Positions 35,241 through 44,592 are shown, numbered from the stretch's first letter. The stretch is DNA of 64,000 nucleotides from Candidatus Palauibacter polyketidifaciens (GCF_947581785.1 NZ_CANPVO010000040.1:50738-114737); one strand, 5' to 3'. Translations and numbers: made by a program. The notes: generated by a model from the letters alone, not told the origin.

Positions 35241-35882
35241 ATGCAACGAATGTCACGATCGGCGCCGGTTATCGTTCTCTTGATCGGGCTCATCCGGCTG
35301 GTCGTGCCAGGTACCGCTGCGGGTCAGGAGTGTGCGTGGTCCGCGAGTGCCGGGTTGACGATCCCCGCGACGAGGGACCTGCGCGTGGAGGGGCACCGCA
35401 CGAACCTCAAGCTGGGCTGGCTCGGTCGGCTGGGGCACACGTGCGGATCGGACACTCGCCGTTACGGGTTCGACGCGGACGCGCAGCGCACCTATGGATC
35501 CGGCGACATCTACCTGTTCAGTCTGACCGGGAGACTCAGTCGGATGTTCCGCGACGGTTCGGATCCCCGTATCCCCTGGTTCGAACTCGCCGGAAACGCC
35601 GGCTTCGCCTACGCCTTCGACCCGAACGATTACGTCGAAATCCCTGTCGTGCCATTCGTGGACCGAACGCCCAACCGGGTGATCGACCTCCCGGGCGTCG
35701 GAGTCACGGCAGGCGGGGGCATGCGAGTGGGTTTTCCTGCGAGTCCCAACGGGACCTTCCTGCTGGACGTCGGTTTTCGGGCCACTCTACTACCCAACCG
35801 GAAAACGAACGGGCCCCTGCCAGGCACGCACCGCGTATTGGTGACGCTGCCTGTCGCGCTCGGGTATCGGCTAACGCTGTAA
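35241..35882 (+). CDS. Exported beta-barrel-like protein
   Basis: 213 residues; ATG 35250 is an alternative start. A hydrophobic signal segment (about 8-27) ends near TAAGQE. The mature part alternates polar and hydrophobic residues with aromatic girdle positions (DIYLFSLTGRLSRMF, GTFLLDVGFRATLL) and ends in VALGYRLTL, resembling the last strand of a small outer-membrane beta-barrel. Two cysteines (about 31 and 68) may form a disulfide. It is divergent from the glycan cluster, with 82 bp between the starts. I cannot name a family; an outer-membrane location is inferred. Confidence 0.65.
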   Translation: MQRMSRSAPVIVLLIGLIRLVVPGTAAGQECAWSASAGLTIPATRDLRVEGHRTNLKLGWLGRLGHTCGSDTRRYGFDADAQRTYGSGDIYLFSLTGRLSRMFRDGSDPRIPWFELAGNAGFAYAFDPNDYVEIPVVPFVDRTPNRVIDLPGVGVTAGGGMRVGFPASPNGTFLLDVGFRATLLPNRKTNGPLPGTHRVLVTLPVALGYRLTL

Positions 35883-36019
35883 GTCCCTCACCGAGTCTAC
35901 GTCCCCCGCTCGGCATGCGTTTGCTGCCCTCCCGCCCGCGGGAATATGCTCATCCGGAGCGGAAAGCGAGTCGAATGCGACGGAAGAGACCACCAATGCA
36001 GAGTTCCGGAGATATCCCC

Positions 36020-36934
36020 ATGCGACGCGTCCCCATGCGACCGGCGGCAGGCCTCACGATTTGGCTGGCAGCGCTGGCGGTTTCGGCTCAGGCCGGCGCC
36101 GCGCAGGCCAATCCGGGCATCCTCGTGAGTGGCGACTGGCTCGTCGAACACCGGGACGATCCGGATGTCGTCGTGCTGCACGTCGGGATGGGCCGCATGG
36201 CGCCTCTCGAGGAATACGTGCGGGGAGCGCGCTTTCTCGAGTACCACGACATCGCCGTCGAGCGAAACGATCTCATCACCGAACTCGCGCCGGTCGAGGA
36301 TCTCGTCGAGGTCTTCCGCGCCGCGGGCGTCTCCAATGACAGCCACGTGGTCGTGGTGGGGGACCCCGGTCTTCACGCGGCCCGCGTCTTCATGACGCTG
36401 GATTATCTGGGTCACGGCGACCGCACCTCGGTGCTCGATGGAGGGTTGGCGGCGTGGAAGGCGGCAGGGGGCGAAGTTGCCGCAGAGCCGACGGAGCCCA
36501 CCCGCGGCGACTTCGAGGCGGAGGTCCGGGAAGACATGCTCGTGACTGCGGAATGGATCCACCAGCGGCTCGACGACCCGAACGTCACGCTGATCGATGC
36601 CCGGCCCGAGGACGAGTACACGGGCGAGCGGCCCGGGCGGGACTTCCTGCGCGGCGGGCACATCCCCGGCGCCTACAACCTCTACTGGCAGGACCTCACG
36701 GGCGAGGACATTCCCACGCTGATCGACCTCGCCGAGGTCGAGGCGCGCTTCGAGGAAGCGGGGGCGGCGAAGGACGGCGTCGTCGTCAGCTACTGCCTCA
36801 TCGGCATGCGCGCGAGCTACACCTACATGATTTCCAGGTATCTCGGCTACGACACGAAGTTCTACGATGCCTCGTGGAACGATTGGGGCCGGCGGGACGA
36901 TCTCCCGCTCGTCACCGGCAAGGCCCGCAGATAG
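36020..36934 (+). CDS. Exported two-domain rhodanese (sulfurtransferase)
   Basis: 304 residues from ATG 36020, which follows CCGGAGATATCCCC. The signal peptide ends around residue 30 (AGAAQA). Domain 1 (about 35-155) has the rhodanese fold with LDGGLAAWKAAGG but lacks the catalytic Cys: its active loop reads VGDPGLHA. Domain 2 (about 173-300) has LIDARPEDEYTG, GGHIPGAYN and the catalytic Cys259 in SYCLIGMRA. This is the standard arrangement of thiosulfate or 3-mercaptopyruvate sulfurtransferases. It acts in the periplasm, possibly on thiosulfate or cyanide; the loop CLIGMRA does not decide the substrate. Confidence 0.9.
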   Translation: MRRVPMRPAAGLTIWLAALAVSAQAGAAQANPGILVSGDWLVEHRDDPDVVVLHVGMGRMAPLEEYVRGARFLEYHDIAVERNDLITELAPVEDLVEVFRAAGVSNDSHVVVVGDPGLHAARVFMTLDYLGHGDRTSVLDGGLAAWKAAGGEVAAEPTEPTRGDFEAEVREDMLVTAEWIHQRLDDPNVTLIDARPEDEYTGERPGRDFLRGGHIPGAYNLYWQDLTGEDIPTLIDLAEVEARFEEAGAAKDGVVVSYCLIGMRASYTYMISRYLGYDTKFYDASWNDWGRRDDLPLVTGKARR

Positions 36935-36994
36935 CTTGCGGGTCTCGGGTCTGCCTTCGGATCGAAGGCGCAGGAAGCTGCAGGAGGTTGTGAA

Positions 36995-38530
36995 ATGAAG
37001 ACCGTCTCCGGAGTACTCGCCGCGCTCGTCATCTCCGCCGCCGCCGTGCTCGTCCTCGTGGGCACGAACCGCGGCGAGGCCGCTGCGACGGAAGTGCCGC
37101 CGTCGGCCGCTGCATCTTCGTCGGTCGCCGTGTCTCTCGTCTCGCCGGCCCCGCACTCGATCGAAGCCGGTCCGGAGTCGCCGGTCGAACTCGTGCTCGC
37201 GCAGCCGCTCGACCCCGGCGGGTTCGATCCGTCGGCGCTGTCCGTGTTCGGCCGCTGGAGCGGCGTGATGACCGGCTCCGTGCAACTCTCGGACGATGGC
37301 CGGCGCATCCGCTTCGAGCCCGGCGAATCCTTCCACGCCGGCGAATCGGTCACGGCTTCGCTGCGCGCCGGGGAGATGCTCGCGGACGGCGGCGCCATGG
37401 AGACGGGGTTCGCGTGGAACTTCTGGATCCGGCCGCAGGCGGGCTCGCTGGACATGATCGACCGTGGCGCGCGAACCGTGCTCGACGATGGCGAGAAGCA
37501 CGTCCAGCCGTACGGGGCCTACGCCGGCGACTTCAACGGCGACGGCTACCCCGACATCGCGATTCCCAACGAGGTCTCCGCGGACGTCCGCGTGATGTTC
37601 AACGACGGGAAGGGGGACTACAGCGAGTTCCGCGTCCTCGACATCCCGGGCGGGAGCTGGCCGAGCCCGAACGAAGGGGCGGATTTCAACGGCGACGGCC
37701 TCACGGATTTCGTGGTCGGCAACGCGGGGAACGATCTCGTGTCCGTCTTCCTCGCGGATGGCGAGGGCTGGTTCGAACTGGGGAGCAACATCGAGTCGGG
37801 CAGGAACGTGCGCGGCGTGTGCATCGGCGACTTCGACCAGGACGGCTGGCCGGATGTGGCGGCGGTGAACATGTCCGTCGGTCCGGAGGAATCGCGCGGC
37901 AACGTGGCCATGCTGCTCAACAACGCGGATGGTACGGGCGATCTGCGCCGCGCCTCCGAGATCGCTTCGCCGGGCCAGGGCGAGAAGACGTGCGCGACGG
38001 CCGACGTGAACAACGACGGCCTGCCCGACCTGCTCGTCGGAGCCTACTTCACCGACGAAGTCCTCACCTACCTGGGGGACGGGCGCGGCAACCTCGAGCT
38101 GGGCACGCGCGTGCGCGCCGGCGGCAAGCCGTGGATGATCGTGGCGGGCGACGCGAACGGCGACGGGAACGTCGACGTGATGTCCGCGAATCGTGAAGGG
38201 AACAACGTCGCGGTCCTCATCGGCGACGGCGCCGGCGGCTTCGCCGATCCCGTCGAGTACGAGACGGGCGACTCGCCGCTGGCGGTCGACGTGGGCGATA
38301 TCGACGGCGACGGCGACCTCGATGTCGTCACGAGCGACTTCGAGGGCAACAGCTTCACCGTACACGAGAACGCGGGCGACGGAACGCTCGTGAACCCCCG
38401 CTCTTACGCCGCGAGCACCAACGGCTCGTGCGTCGTCATCCACGACCGGGATCTGGACGGGGATCTCGATCTCACCGGCGTGGACGAGACGGACGACAAG
38501 ATCTTCATCCTGGAGAACCCCGGGGGATAA
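36995..38530 (+). CDS. Exported FG-GAP/VCBS repeat protein with Ig-like N-terminus
   Basis: 511 residues; AGGAGGTTGTGAA precedes the ATG. A hydrophobic N-terminal helix (about 5-25) serves as signal or anchor. Residues about 45-145 form a Big_5-type Ig-like domain (VSLVSPAPHSIEAGPESPVE). From 165 to the end there are about six FG-GAP/VCBS blades with calcium loops such as GDFNGDGYPDIAIPN, ADFNGDGLTDFVVGN and GDIDGDGDLDVVTS, forming a beta-propeller. It is probably a surface or periplasmic binding scaffold. It is 18 bp upstream of msrB on the same strand and 60 bp after the rhodanese gene, so the three may share a transcript. Confidence 0.88.
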   Translation: MKTVSGVLAALVISAAAVLVLVGTNRGEAAATEVPPSAAASSSVAVSLVSPAPHSIEAGPESPVELVLAQPLDPGGFDPSALSVFGRWSGVMTGSVQLSDDGRRIRFEPGESFHAGESVTASLRAGEMLADGGAMETGFAWNFWIRPQAGSLDMIDRGARTVLDDGEKHVQPYGAYAGDFNGDGYPDIAIPNEVSADVRVMFNDGKGDYSEFRVLDIPGGSWPSPNEGADFNGDGLTDFVVGNAGNDLVSVFLADGEGWFELGSNIESGRNVRGVCIGDFDQDGWPDVAAVNMSVGPEESRGNVAMLLNNADGTGDLRRASEIASPGQGEKTCATADVNNDGLPDLLVGAYFTDEVLTYLGDGRGNLELGTRVRAGGKPWMIVAGDANGDGNVDVMSANREGNNVAVLIGDGAGGFADPVEYETGDSPLAVDVGDIDGDGDLDVVTSDFEGNSFTVHENAGDGTLVNPRSYAASTNGSCVVIHDRDLDGDLDLTGVDETDDKIFILENPGG

Positions 38531-38548
38531 CCCGGTAGAACCGTGTAG

Positions 38549-38968
38549 ATGGGAAAGATGGGGAAGATAGACAGGAAGGCGAAGGAGGAGTGGCGGCAGA
38601 AACTCCCCGAGCAGGCCTACAAGGTGCTGTTCGAGGAGGCGACCGAACGCGCGGGGACGAGTCCGCTCAACGATGAGAAACGCCCCGGCACCTTCGCGTG
38701 CGCGGCCTGCGGAGAGGCGCTGTTCACGACCGACATGAAGTACGACAGCGGCACGGGGTGGCCGAGTTTCTTCGAGACGCTGCCCGACGTCCTCGAGACG
38801 AAACGCGACTTCAAGCTCATCCTGCCGCGGACCGAATACCACTGCGCCCGCTGCGGCGGACACCAGGGACACGTCTTCAACGACGGCCCCGAGCCCACGG
38901 GCAAGCGCTTCTGCAACAACGGCGTCGCGCTCCGGTTCATCCCGGACGACGACCAGCGGGACGACTGA
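38549..38968 (+). CDS. msrB: Peptide-methionine (R)-S-oxide reductase MsrB
   Basis: 139 residues. The zinc-binding CxxC pairs are CAAC (about 50-53) and CARC (about 99-102), and the SelR signature is complete: DSGTGWPSFFETL, RTEYHCARCGGHQGHVFNDG, then RFCNNGVALRF with the catalytic Cys. No signal peptide, so the enzyme acts in the cytoplasm to reduce R-methionine sulfoxide in proteins. In-frame ATG 38558 is a possible alternative start. The multicopper oxidase gene starts 11 bp later. Confidence 0.95.
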   Translation: MGKMGKIDRKAKEEWRQKLPEQAYKVLFEEATERAGTSPLNDEKRPGTFACAACGEALFTTDMKYDSGTGWPSFFETLPDVLETKRDFKLILPRTEYHCARCGGHQGHVFNDGPEPTGKRFCNNGVALRFIPDDDQRDD

Positions 38969-38979
38969 GCCCGACTCCG

Positions 38980-41247
38980 GTGAAGCCGGCGCTGGCGGCG
39001 GGGGTGCTGGGCCTGCTCGCCGGGGCGTCCGGTACGGCGGGCCAGCTTCCGGGCTCCAGCGGAGCCTGCGAAGCCCGCAGCGCGGAGACTCGCGCGGCCG
39101 GGGCCGCCGGGGCGCTCACGGACACGCCTACGGGCCGGGTCGCGGCCGACCTCCATTGCATCAGCCTCTACTCCACGGCGCGGAGCGGGGACGCGCAGGG
39201 GTTCGTCGAACTCGGACGGGTGCCGTCGCCGTTCGGCGTGACGGTGACGCCGTCCGGCCACCATGTCCGCGCGTTGACCGCGCACATCGAGGGCCTCCCG
39301 CCACCCTCCAGCCTCGGGCCGTACGCAGTCTACATGGCGTGGGCGACGCCGCTCGAACTGGCTCCCGTGGTGCCGCTGGGCCCGGTCGGGAACGGCGAGC
39401 ACGCGCTGGGGCGCGTCGCGTTCAACAAGTTCCTCGTGATGGTCAGCGCGGAGGCGTCGGCCAGCGTCACGACGCGCGAGGGGCCGCTCGTGCTGCGGGG
39501 CCGCTCGCCGTCCGCGCTCATGGAGGCGCACGACCTCCTGGCCCTCGCGCCGTCGGCGACGCGGCGGGCGGCCGACCGGGGCCCGACGCGCTGGGACGCG
39601 CCGCCCGCGTACCCCGGCATCGCCATGCTGCCCGGCGTGATGGACCTCGAACCGCGCGCTCGCCCCGCAAGCCTCCGAAGCGCGGCCGACCTGCCCCCGT
39701 GGGAGACGCTCCCCGAGCCTGCTCGGCGCCAACTCGTCGATCTCCCCGACGGGGGCACGCTCGACCTCGAGGCGACCATCGTCCGGCGGGAAATCGACGG
39801 CCGCCGACTCGCCATGCTCGCCTTCAACGGCCAGCACCCCGGTCCCCTCATCCGGGTCCCGGAGAAGTCCACCATCTTCGTGAATTTCACGAACCGGACC
39901 CCGTACCCGACGGCGGTGCACTGGCACGGCATCCGGCTCGACAACGCGTTCGACGGCGTCCCGGGCCTCACCCAGGATCCCGTCGCCCCCGGCGAATCGT
40001 TCCGGTACCGGATCTACTTCCGGGACGCCGGAATCTACTGGTACCACCCGCACCACCGCGAGGACGTCCAGCAGGAACTCGGCCTGTACGGGAACCTCCT
40101 CGTCGATCCCGCCGACCCGGACTACTACGGGCCCGCGAACCGCGAGGAAGTCCTCATCCTCGACGACATCCTCCTCGACGACGACGGACTCGTGGACTTC
40201 GGCGAGGAATCGGCGAACTACATGCTCATGGGCCGGTTCGGGAACCGGGCCCTCGTCAACGGCGAGCCGGGCTACGAACTGGAGATCGACCGGGGCGGGG
40301 TCGTCCGCTTCCACCTCACGAACGCCTCCAACACGCGCACGTTCAATCTCTCGTTCGTGGACACGGAACGCGGCGGGCTTCCCGATCCCGACCAGCGCGT
40401 GGCCGATCCCGATGCGGCGGACCCGAATCGTCTTCCGCTCAAGGTCGTCGCGTCGGATGTGGGCCGCTTCGAGCGCGAGGAATGGGTCCGAAGCGTGGTC
40501 CTGGCTCCCGCGGAGCGCTACGTGATCGACGTCCGTTTCGACCGGTCCGGCACGCACGCGCTCGTCAACCACGTACAGGGGATCAACCACCGGCTGGGCG
40601 TCTTCCGGGCCGAACTCCGGACGCTGGGCAACGTGACGGTCGCGCCACGGGCTGCGGCCGACGACCACGGGGGCGCGTTCGGGACCCTGCGCGAACACGC
40701 GGACGTCATCGCGGACATCGACCGCTACCGGCCCCGCTTCGACGACGAGCCCGACCGTGAACTCGTGATGACGCTCGAGACCGACGATCTCCCGCTCCCC
40801 ATCGAGCGCTCGATGGCCTACGACTGGGTCTACTTCAACCCGGTGGAATGGACCGGGACGATGCCGCGCATGAACTGGGCCACGACCGGCCGCGAGATCC
40901 GCTGGGTCCTGCGGGAGACGGCCACGGGGCGGGAGAACGAGGAGATCGAGTGGAACTTCGCCGTCGGAGATGTGGTGAAGATCCGCGTCGTGAACGACCG
41001 GGGCGCCTTCCACGCCATGCAGCACCCGCTACACATCCACGGCCAGCGCTTCCTCGTCCTGTCGCAGAACGGGGTGCCGAACGACAACCTGGTGTGGAAG
41101 GACACGGTCCTGTTGCCCGCCGCATCCACGACGGACATCCTGCTGGAACTGTCGAACCCGGGCCGCTGGATGATTCACTGCCACATCGCCGAACACCTGG
41201 AAGCCGGCATGAAGATGACGATGAACGTCGCCGACGCCCCGCCGTGA
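38980..41247 (+). CDS. Exported multicopper oxidase with a long N-terminal extension
   Basis: 755 residues from GTG 38980, the first plausible start after msrB; the ribosome site is weak. A hydrophobic N-terminus (LAAGVLGLLAGASGTAG) suggests export. All copper motifs are present: HWHG (about 314-317), HPHH (356-359), HPLHIHG and HCHIAEHLEAGM near the C-terminus, giving the trinuclear centre and a type 1 site with Met axial ligand. Between the signal and the first cupredoxin lies an unassigned strand-rich region of about 200 residues. Laccase-like oxidases of this kind oxidise phenols, metals or bilirubin-like compounds outside the cytoplasm. Confidence 0.9.
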   Translation: MKPALAAGVLGLLAGASGTAGQLPGSSGACEARSAETRAAGAAGALTDTPTGRVAADLHCISLYSTARSGDAQGFVELGRVPSPFGVTVTPSGHHVRALTAHIEGLPPPSSLGPYAVYMAWATPLELAPVVPLGPVGNGEHALGRVAFNKFLVMVSAEASASVTTREGPLVLRGRSPSALMEAHDLLALAPSATRRAADRGPTRWDAPPAYPGIAMLPGVMDLEPRARPASLRSAADLPPWETLPEPARRQLVDLPDGGTLDLEATIVRREIDGRRLAMLAFNGQHPGPLIRVPEKSTIFVNFTNRTPYPTAVHWHGIRLDNAFDGVPGLTQDPVAPGESFRYRIYFRDAGIYWYHPHHREDVQQELGLYGNLLVDPADPDYYGPANREEVLILDDILLDDDGLVDFGEESANYMLMGRFGNRALVNGEPGYELEIDRGGVVRFHLTNASNTRTFNLSFVDTERGGLPDPDQRVADPDAADPNRLPLKVVASDVGRFEREEWVRSVVLAPAERYVIDVRFDRSGTHALVNHVQGINHRLGVFRAELRTLGNVTVAPRAAADDHGGAFGTLREHADVIADIDRYRPRFDDEPDRELVMTLETDDLPLPIERSMAYDWVYFNPVEWTGTMPRMNWATTGREIRWVLRETATGRENEEIEWNFAVGDVVKIRVVNDRGAFHAMQHPLHIHGQRFLVLSQNGVPNDNLVWKDTVLLPAASTTDILLELSNPGRWMIHCHIAEHLEAGMKMTMNVADAPP

Positions 41248-41290
41248 CCGGACGCCGGGCCAGCGATCGTCCGAGGTTGACCTGTGGGTT

Positions 41291-41313
41291 ATACCACAGT
41301 ATTACTACGGTAT
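41291..41313 (+). promoter_or_regulatory. Probable operator overlapping the RHH antitoxin start codon
   Basis: A 23-bp imperfect palindrome, ATACCnnAGTAnTACTnnGGTAT, matches its own reverse complement at 18 of 23 positions. Its last bases include the first two bases of the antitoxin ATG (41312-41314). Ribbon-helix-helix antitoxins autorepress by binding such dyads. No Shine-Dalgarno sequence fits between the site and the ATG, so the message may be leaderless or start inside this region. Confidence 0.6.
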
Positions 41314-41545
41314 GAAGACAGCGATCTCCGTGCCCGATGAACTGTTCGCCTCCGCCGATTCGCTCGCGAAGCGGATGAGAGTCTCGCGAAGCGAACTCTA
41401 CGCGACCGCAGTGGCCGAATACGTGGCGAAACACCGCAGCGAGGACATCACTGCGAAGCTGAACGCCGTCTACGCCGACCTTTCCGGTGAAATGGATCAT
41501 GCTCTTAGGCGGGCTCAGGCTCGATCCATCGCCGAAGAATGGTAG
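41312..41545 (+). CDS. Ribbon-helix-helix antitoxin of a PemK/MazF module
   Basis: 77 residues. The N-terminal MKTAISVPDELFASADSLAK and RVSRSELYATAVAEYV form a ribbon-helix-helix DNA-binding domain, and the rest is a helical, acidic toxin-binding tail. The ATG overlaps a 23-bp palindrome and has no ribosome site. Its stop overlaps the toxin start by 7 bp. The pair is a type II toxin-antitoxin module. Confidence 0.88.
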   Translation: MKTAISVPDELFASADSLAKRMRVSRSELYATAVAEYVAKHRSEDITAKLNAVYADLSGEMDHALRRAQARSIAEEW

Positions 41546-41883
41546 TTGCGCGGCGAGAGATAAGGTGGGCGGATCTGGACGAACCAAGAGCATCGGAACC
41601 GGGATTTCGTCGCCCGATTCTCGTAGTGCAGGCAGACTCGTTCAATCGAAGCAGACTGAGGACCGTGATCGGCGTAGCCCTCACCTCGAATACGCGCTAT
41701 CTGGACGCCCCGGGCAACGTTCTTCTGCCGGCATCGGCAACAGGTTTGCCAAAGGACTCCGTGGCAAATGTGACCCAACTCGTGACCATCGACGAAGATT
41801 ATCTCGGGGACCGGTGCGGCCAGATATCACGCAAGCTCATGAGTCGGGTCGAAGCCGGACTGCGGCTCATCCTGGATCTGTAG
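41539..41883 (+). CDS. PemK/MazF-family endoribonuclease toxin
   Basis: 114 residues. The PemK/MazF barrel is readable as REIRWADLDEPRASEPGFRR, PILVVQADSFNRS, VIGVALTSNTRY, NVLLPASATGLPKDSVANVT and QLVTIDEDYL. The family uses a conserved Arg and Ser/Thr for sequence-specific mRNA cleavage. The start overlaps the antitoxin gene by 7 bp, so translation is coupled. The exported amidohydrolase follows 28 bp later on the same strand and could be read through from the module's promoter. Confidence 0.9.
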   Translation: MVVARREIRWADLDEPRASEPGFRRPILVVQADSFNRSRLRTVIGVALTSNTRYLDAPGNVLLPASATGLPKDSVANVTQLVTIDEDYLGDRCGQISRKLMSRVEAGLRLILDL

Positions 41884-41911
41884 ACGCCCGGCAGTGAGAA
41901 AGGAGGTTGTC

Positions 41912-43351
41912 ATGATGACCACCCAACGCCGTGCCCTCTTTGCCCTCGTCCTGGCGCCGGTCGCCGGCGCACTGCTGTACTCCGATGCGCAGGCACAGGA
42001 GGCGATGGAGGACTTCATCGCGGTGCAGGCGCCGACCGTCGCGCTCACGAATGTCAAGGTGATCGACGGGACCGGCGGCCCCGCTCGCGAGGGGCAGACC
42101 ATCGTCATCCAGGATGGCCGCATCGCCGATGTCGGCCCCGTCGATGAGGTTGCGGGGCGGATTCGCAACGCGCAGGTGCTCGACCTCGAGGGCCACACCG
42201 TCATCCCGGGTCTCATCGGACTCCACAACCACAGCTACTACACCGGCGGGAACGGACGGGCCGCGCAGCTCTCCTTCTCGGGGTCGCGGCTCTACCTCGC
42301 GTCCGGGGTGACGACGATCCGGACGACCGGCGCCCGCGCGCCGTACGAGGAGATCAACCTCAAGCGCGCGATCGACGAGGGGCGCACCATCGGCCCGAAC
42401 ATGTTCACGACCGGCCCCTACCTCACGGGGCAGGAGGGTTCGCAGTCGATGGCCCAGCTCGAGGGGCCGGAGCAGGCGCGTCGCCTCGTCCGCTACTGGG
42501 CGGAGGAGGGCGTGCCCTGGTTCAAGGCGTACACCTGGATCAGCCGCGAGGAACTCGGCGCGGCGATCGACGAGGCGCACCGGCACGGCGTGAAGGTGAC
42601 GGCCCACCTCTGCTCGGTCGGATACAGGGAGGCGGTGGCGCTCGGGATCGACAACCTGGAGCACGGCCTGCTCGCGAACAGCGAGTACTTCCAGGGGAAG
42701 GAGCCGGACGACTGCCCGTCGGGGTTCCGGAACGGCTACGCCGATCTCGACGTGAACTCCGAGGAAGTGCAGGAGACGTTCCGCATGATGATCGAGAACG
42801 ACGTCGCGATGACCTCGACGCTCGCGGTGTACGAGATCTCCGTGCCCGGCCGGGGTCCGATCGACGAGCGGATCTACGACATCCTCGCCCCGGAGATCGC
42901 GGCGGAGGTGCGGGAGATCGCGAATCTGCGGCGGAACGCGACGCTCGATTCCGGGATCGGGATCCATCCCGACGTCTATCAGAAGGCGCTCGAGTACGAG
43001 TACGCGTTCGTACAGGCCGGAGGGACGCTCGCGGCCGGCGTCGACCCCACCGGGTACGGCGCGGCGCCCCCGGGCTACGGGGACCAGAAGAACTATGAAC
43101 TGCTGCTCGAGGCCGGGTTCACGCCTGCCGAGGTCGTGCAGATCATGAGCGCGAACGGCGCCAGCGTGCTGGGAATCGACGACGAGACGGGGACGATCGA
43201 GGTCGGAAAGGTCGCGGATCTCGTCGTGCTGGAGGGAGACCCGGAGGCGGACGGCCACATCCGCGAGACGCGCATCGTGTTCAAGGCCGGCGTGGGCTGG
43301 GATGCGCCGAAGCTCATCGACTCGGTTCGCGGCATCGTCGGCATCCGCTGA
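41912..43351 (+). CDS. Exported amidohydrolase family protein
   Basis: 479 residues from ATG 41912, which sits after AAAGGAGGTTGTC; the next codon is also ATG. A signal peptide ends near residue 29 (DAQAQ). Metal-dependent amidohydrolase motifs: VIPGLIGLHNHSYY where HxH is HNH, FKAYTWIS with a Lys position, VTAHLCS and LEHGL for the later histidines, and AAGVDPTGYG for the catalytic Asp. It belongs to the imidazolonepropionase/prolidase-like group often found exported in these genomes. The substrate is unknown. Confidence 0.88.
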   Translation: MMTTQRRALFALVLAPVAGALLYSDAQAQEAMEDFIAVQAPTVALTNVKVIDGTGGPAREGQTIVIQDGRIADVGPVDEVAGRIRNAQVLDLEGHTVIPGLIGLHNHSYYTGGNGRAAQLSFSGSRLYLASGVTTIRTTGARAPYEEINLKRAIDEGRTIGPNMFTTGPYLTGQEGSQSMAQLEGPEQARRLVRYWAEEGVPWFKAYTWISREELGAAIDEAHRHGVKVTAHLCSVGYREAVALGIDNLEHGLLANSEYFQGKEPDDCPSGFRNGYADLDVNSEEVQETFRMMIENDVAMTSTLAVYEISVPGRGPIDERIYDILAPEIAAEVREIANLRRNATLDSGIGIHPDVYQKALEYEYAFVQAGGTLAAGVDPTGYGAAPPGYGDQKNYELLLEAGFTPAEVVQIMSANGASVLGIDDETGTIEVGKVADLVVLEGDPEADGHIRETRIVFKAGVGWDAPKLIDSVRGIVGIR

Positions 43352-43382
43352 CGGGCCGTCCCCGGTGAACTCGCGAGGAGAG

Positions 43383-44582
43383 GTGCGGGTCCGGCTCTCG
43401 GGCCTGACGATCATCGCGCTCCTGGCGGCGGCGCTCGGCGGCCCGCGGCCCGCCGCCGCCCAGCTGACCGCGGCGGACTCCGCAGCCGTGCTCGTCGCGA
43501 CGGCGGCCGATTTCGAGGAGCGCGGCGAACTCGAGGTCGCCCGGGCCCTGTATGAGGAGGTCGTCCGCCGCTACCCCGGCACTCCGGGTGCGGCGCTGGC
43601 CCGGGCTCGGCTGGAAGGGTTGGGGGCTCCGGCGGGCGCGACGCCGGCGGGGCCGCCTCCGGGCGGCGGCCCGCAGGATCGGCGTGGCGACACGGAGTTC
43701 CGCGTGTGGTCCACGATGTATGGGCTGTGGCTCGGCGTCGCGGTGCCGATGCTTGCGGAGGCGCGCGGCTCCGAACCCTACGGCGCGGGTCTTCTGCTCG
43801 GCGGACCGACGGGCTACCTCGTCGGCCGCGTGTTCTCGCGTTCCCTCTCGGTGGGACGTTCGCGCACGATCAGTTGGGCCGGCACGTGGGGCACATGGCA
43901 GGGCGTGGGCTGGGCGAACGCGCTGAATCTGGGCGCCGATCCCGGCTGCGAGTACTGCGAGCCGGGCGAGACGGAGGCCGTGGCCGCGGCACTGGCTGGC
44001 GGATTGGCCGGCATCGTCACGGCCGGCCTCCTCGCCCGCGAGACTTCGGAAGGTACGGCCGCGGCGACGTACCTCGGCAGCCTTTGGGGGACGTGGTTCG
44101 GACTCGGGGGAGCGACCGCGCTGGATCTGGGCGACGAGGCGATGTGGGCGAGCACGCTGCTCGTGGGCAATGCGGGCCTGATCGCCGGAACACTGGCGGG
44201 GAGCCGGTTCGACCTCTCGTCCCGCCGCGCGCACATGATCAGCCTGGGCGGTCTGATCGGCGGCTTTGGCGGGGTCGGCATCGTGCTCATCACGAAGCCC
44301 GGAAGCACCAGCGGCGAGTTCGCGATTCCGCTCGCGACGAGTCTCGTGGGTCTGGGTTTCGGGGCCCTGTTGACCGGCGAGTCGGAGGACGCGCCCGCGG
44401 GAGAGTCGAGCGCCGCCCGAGCAGCGTCCGGTTTGTCGTCTCCGGCTCTCCTGAACTGGTCCGAGGGAGAACCGTTGGCGGTGGGCCTGCCGCTGCCGTT
44501 CCCGACAACGGTCTTCGATCCGGGACGGACCGGACGACGGCACACCGCTTGGAACGTCCCGCTCGTCCGCTTCCGCTTCTGA
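43383..44582 (+). CDS. Multi-pass membrane protein with N-terminal TPR-like helices
   Basis: About 399 residues from GTG 43383, directly after GCGAGGAGAG; the spacing is short, and GTG 43365 is possible. A signal-like hydrophobic stretch is followed by a TPR-like pair (AAVLVATAADFEERGELEVARALYEEVV). From about 115 on there are many glycine-rich segments with repeated WGTWxGxGxA(N/T)ALxLG motifs (WGTWQGVGWANALNLG, WGTWFGLGGATALDLG), suggesting duplicated helical hairpins in a membrane. I do not recognise a family. Only 10 bp separate it from the SDR gene downstream. Confidence 0.65.
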   Translation: MRVRLSGLTIIALLAAALGGPRPAAAQLTAADSAAVLVATAADFEERGELEVARALYEEVVRRYPGTPGAALARARLEGLGAPAGATPAGPPPGGGPQDRRGDTEFRVWSTMYGLWLGVAVPMLAEARGSEPYGAGLLLGGPTGYLVGRVFSRSLSVGRSRTISWAGTWGTWQGVGWANALNLGADPGCEYCEPGETEAVAAALAGGLAGIVTAGLLARETSEGTAAATYLGSLWGTWFGLGGATALDLGDEAMWASTLLVGNAGLIAGTLAGSRFDLSSRRAHMISLGGLIGGFGGVGIVLITKPGSTSGEFAIPLATSLVGLGFGALLTGESEDAPAGESSAARAASGLSSPALLNWSEGEPLAVGLPLPFPTTVFDPGRTGRRHTAWNVPLVRFRF

Positions 44583-44592
44583 GACAGGCGGG

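Noticed and set aside
34091..36019. Open frame extending upstream of the rhodanese gene across the glycan cluster
   Set aside because: The upstream part has no domain and opposes the fusion gene; the rhodanese has its own signal peptide and ribosome site at 36020.
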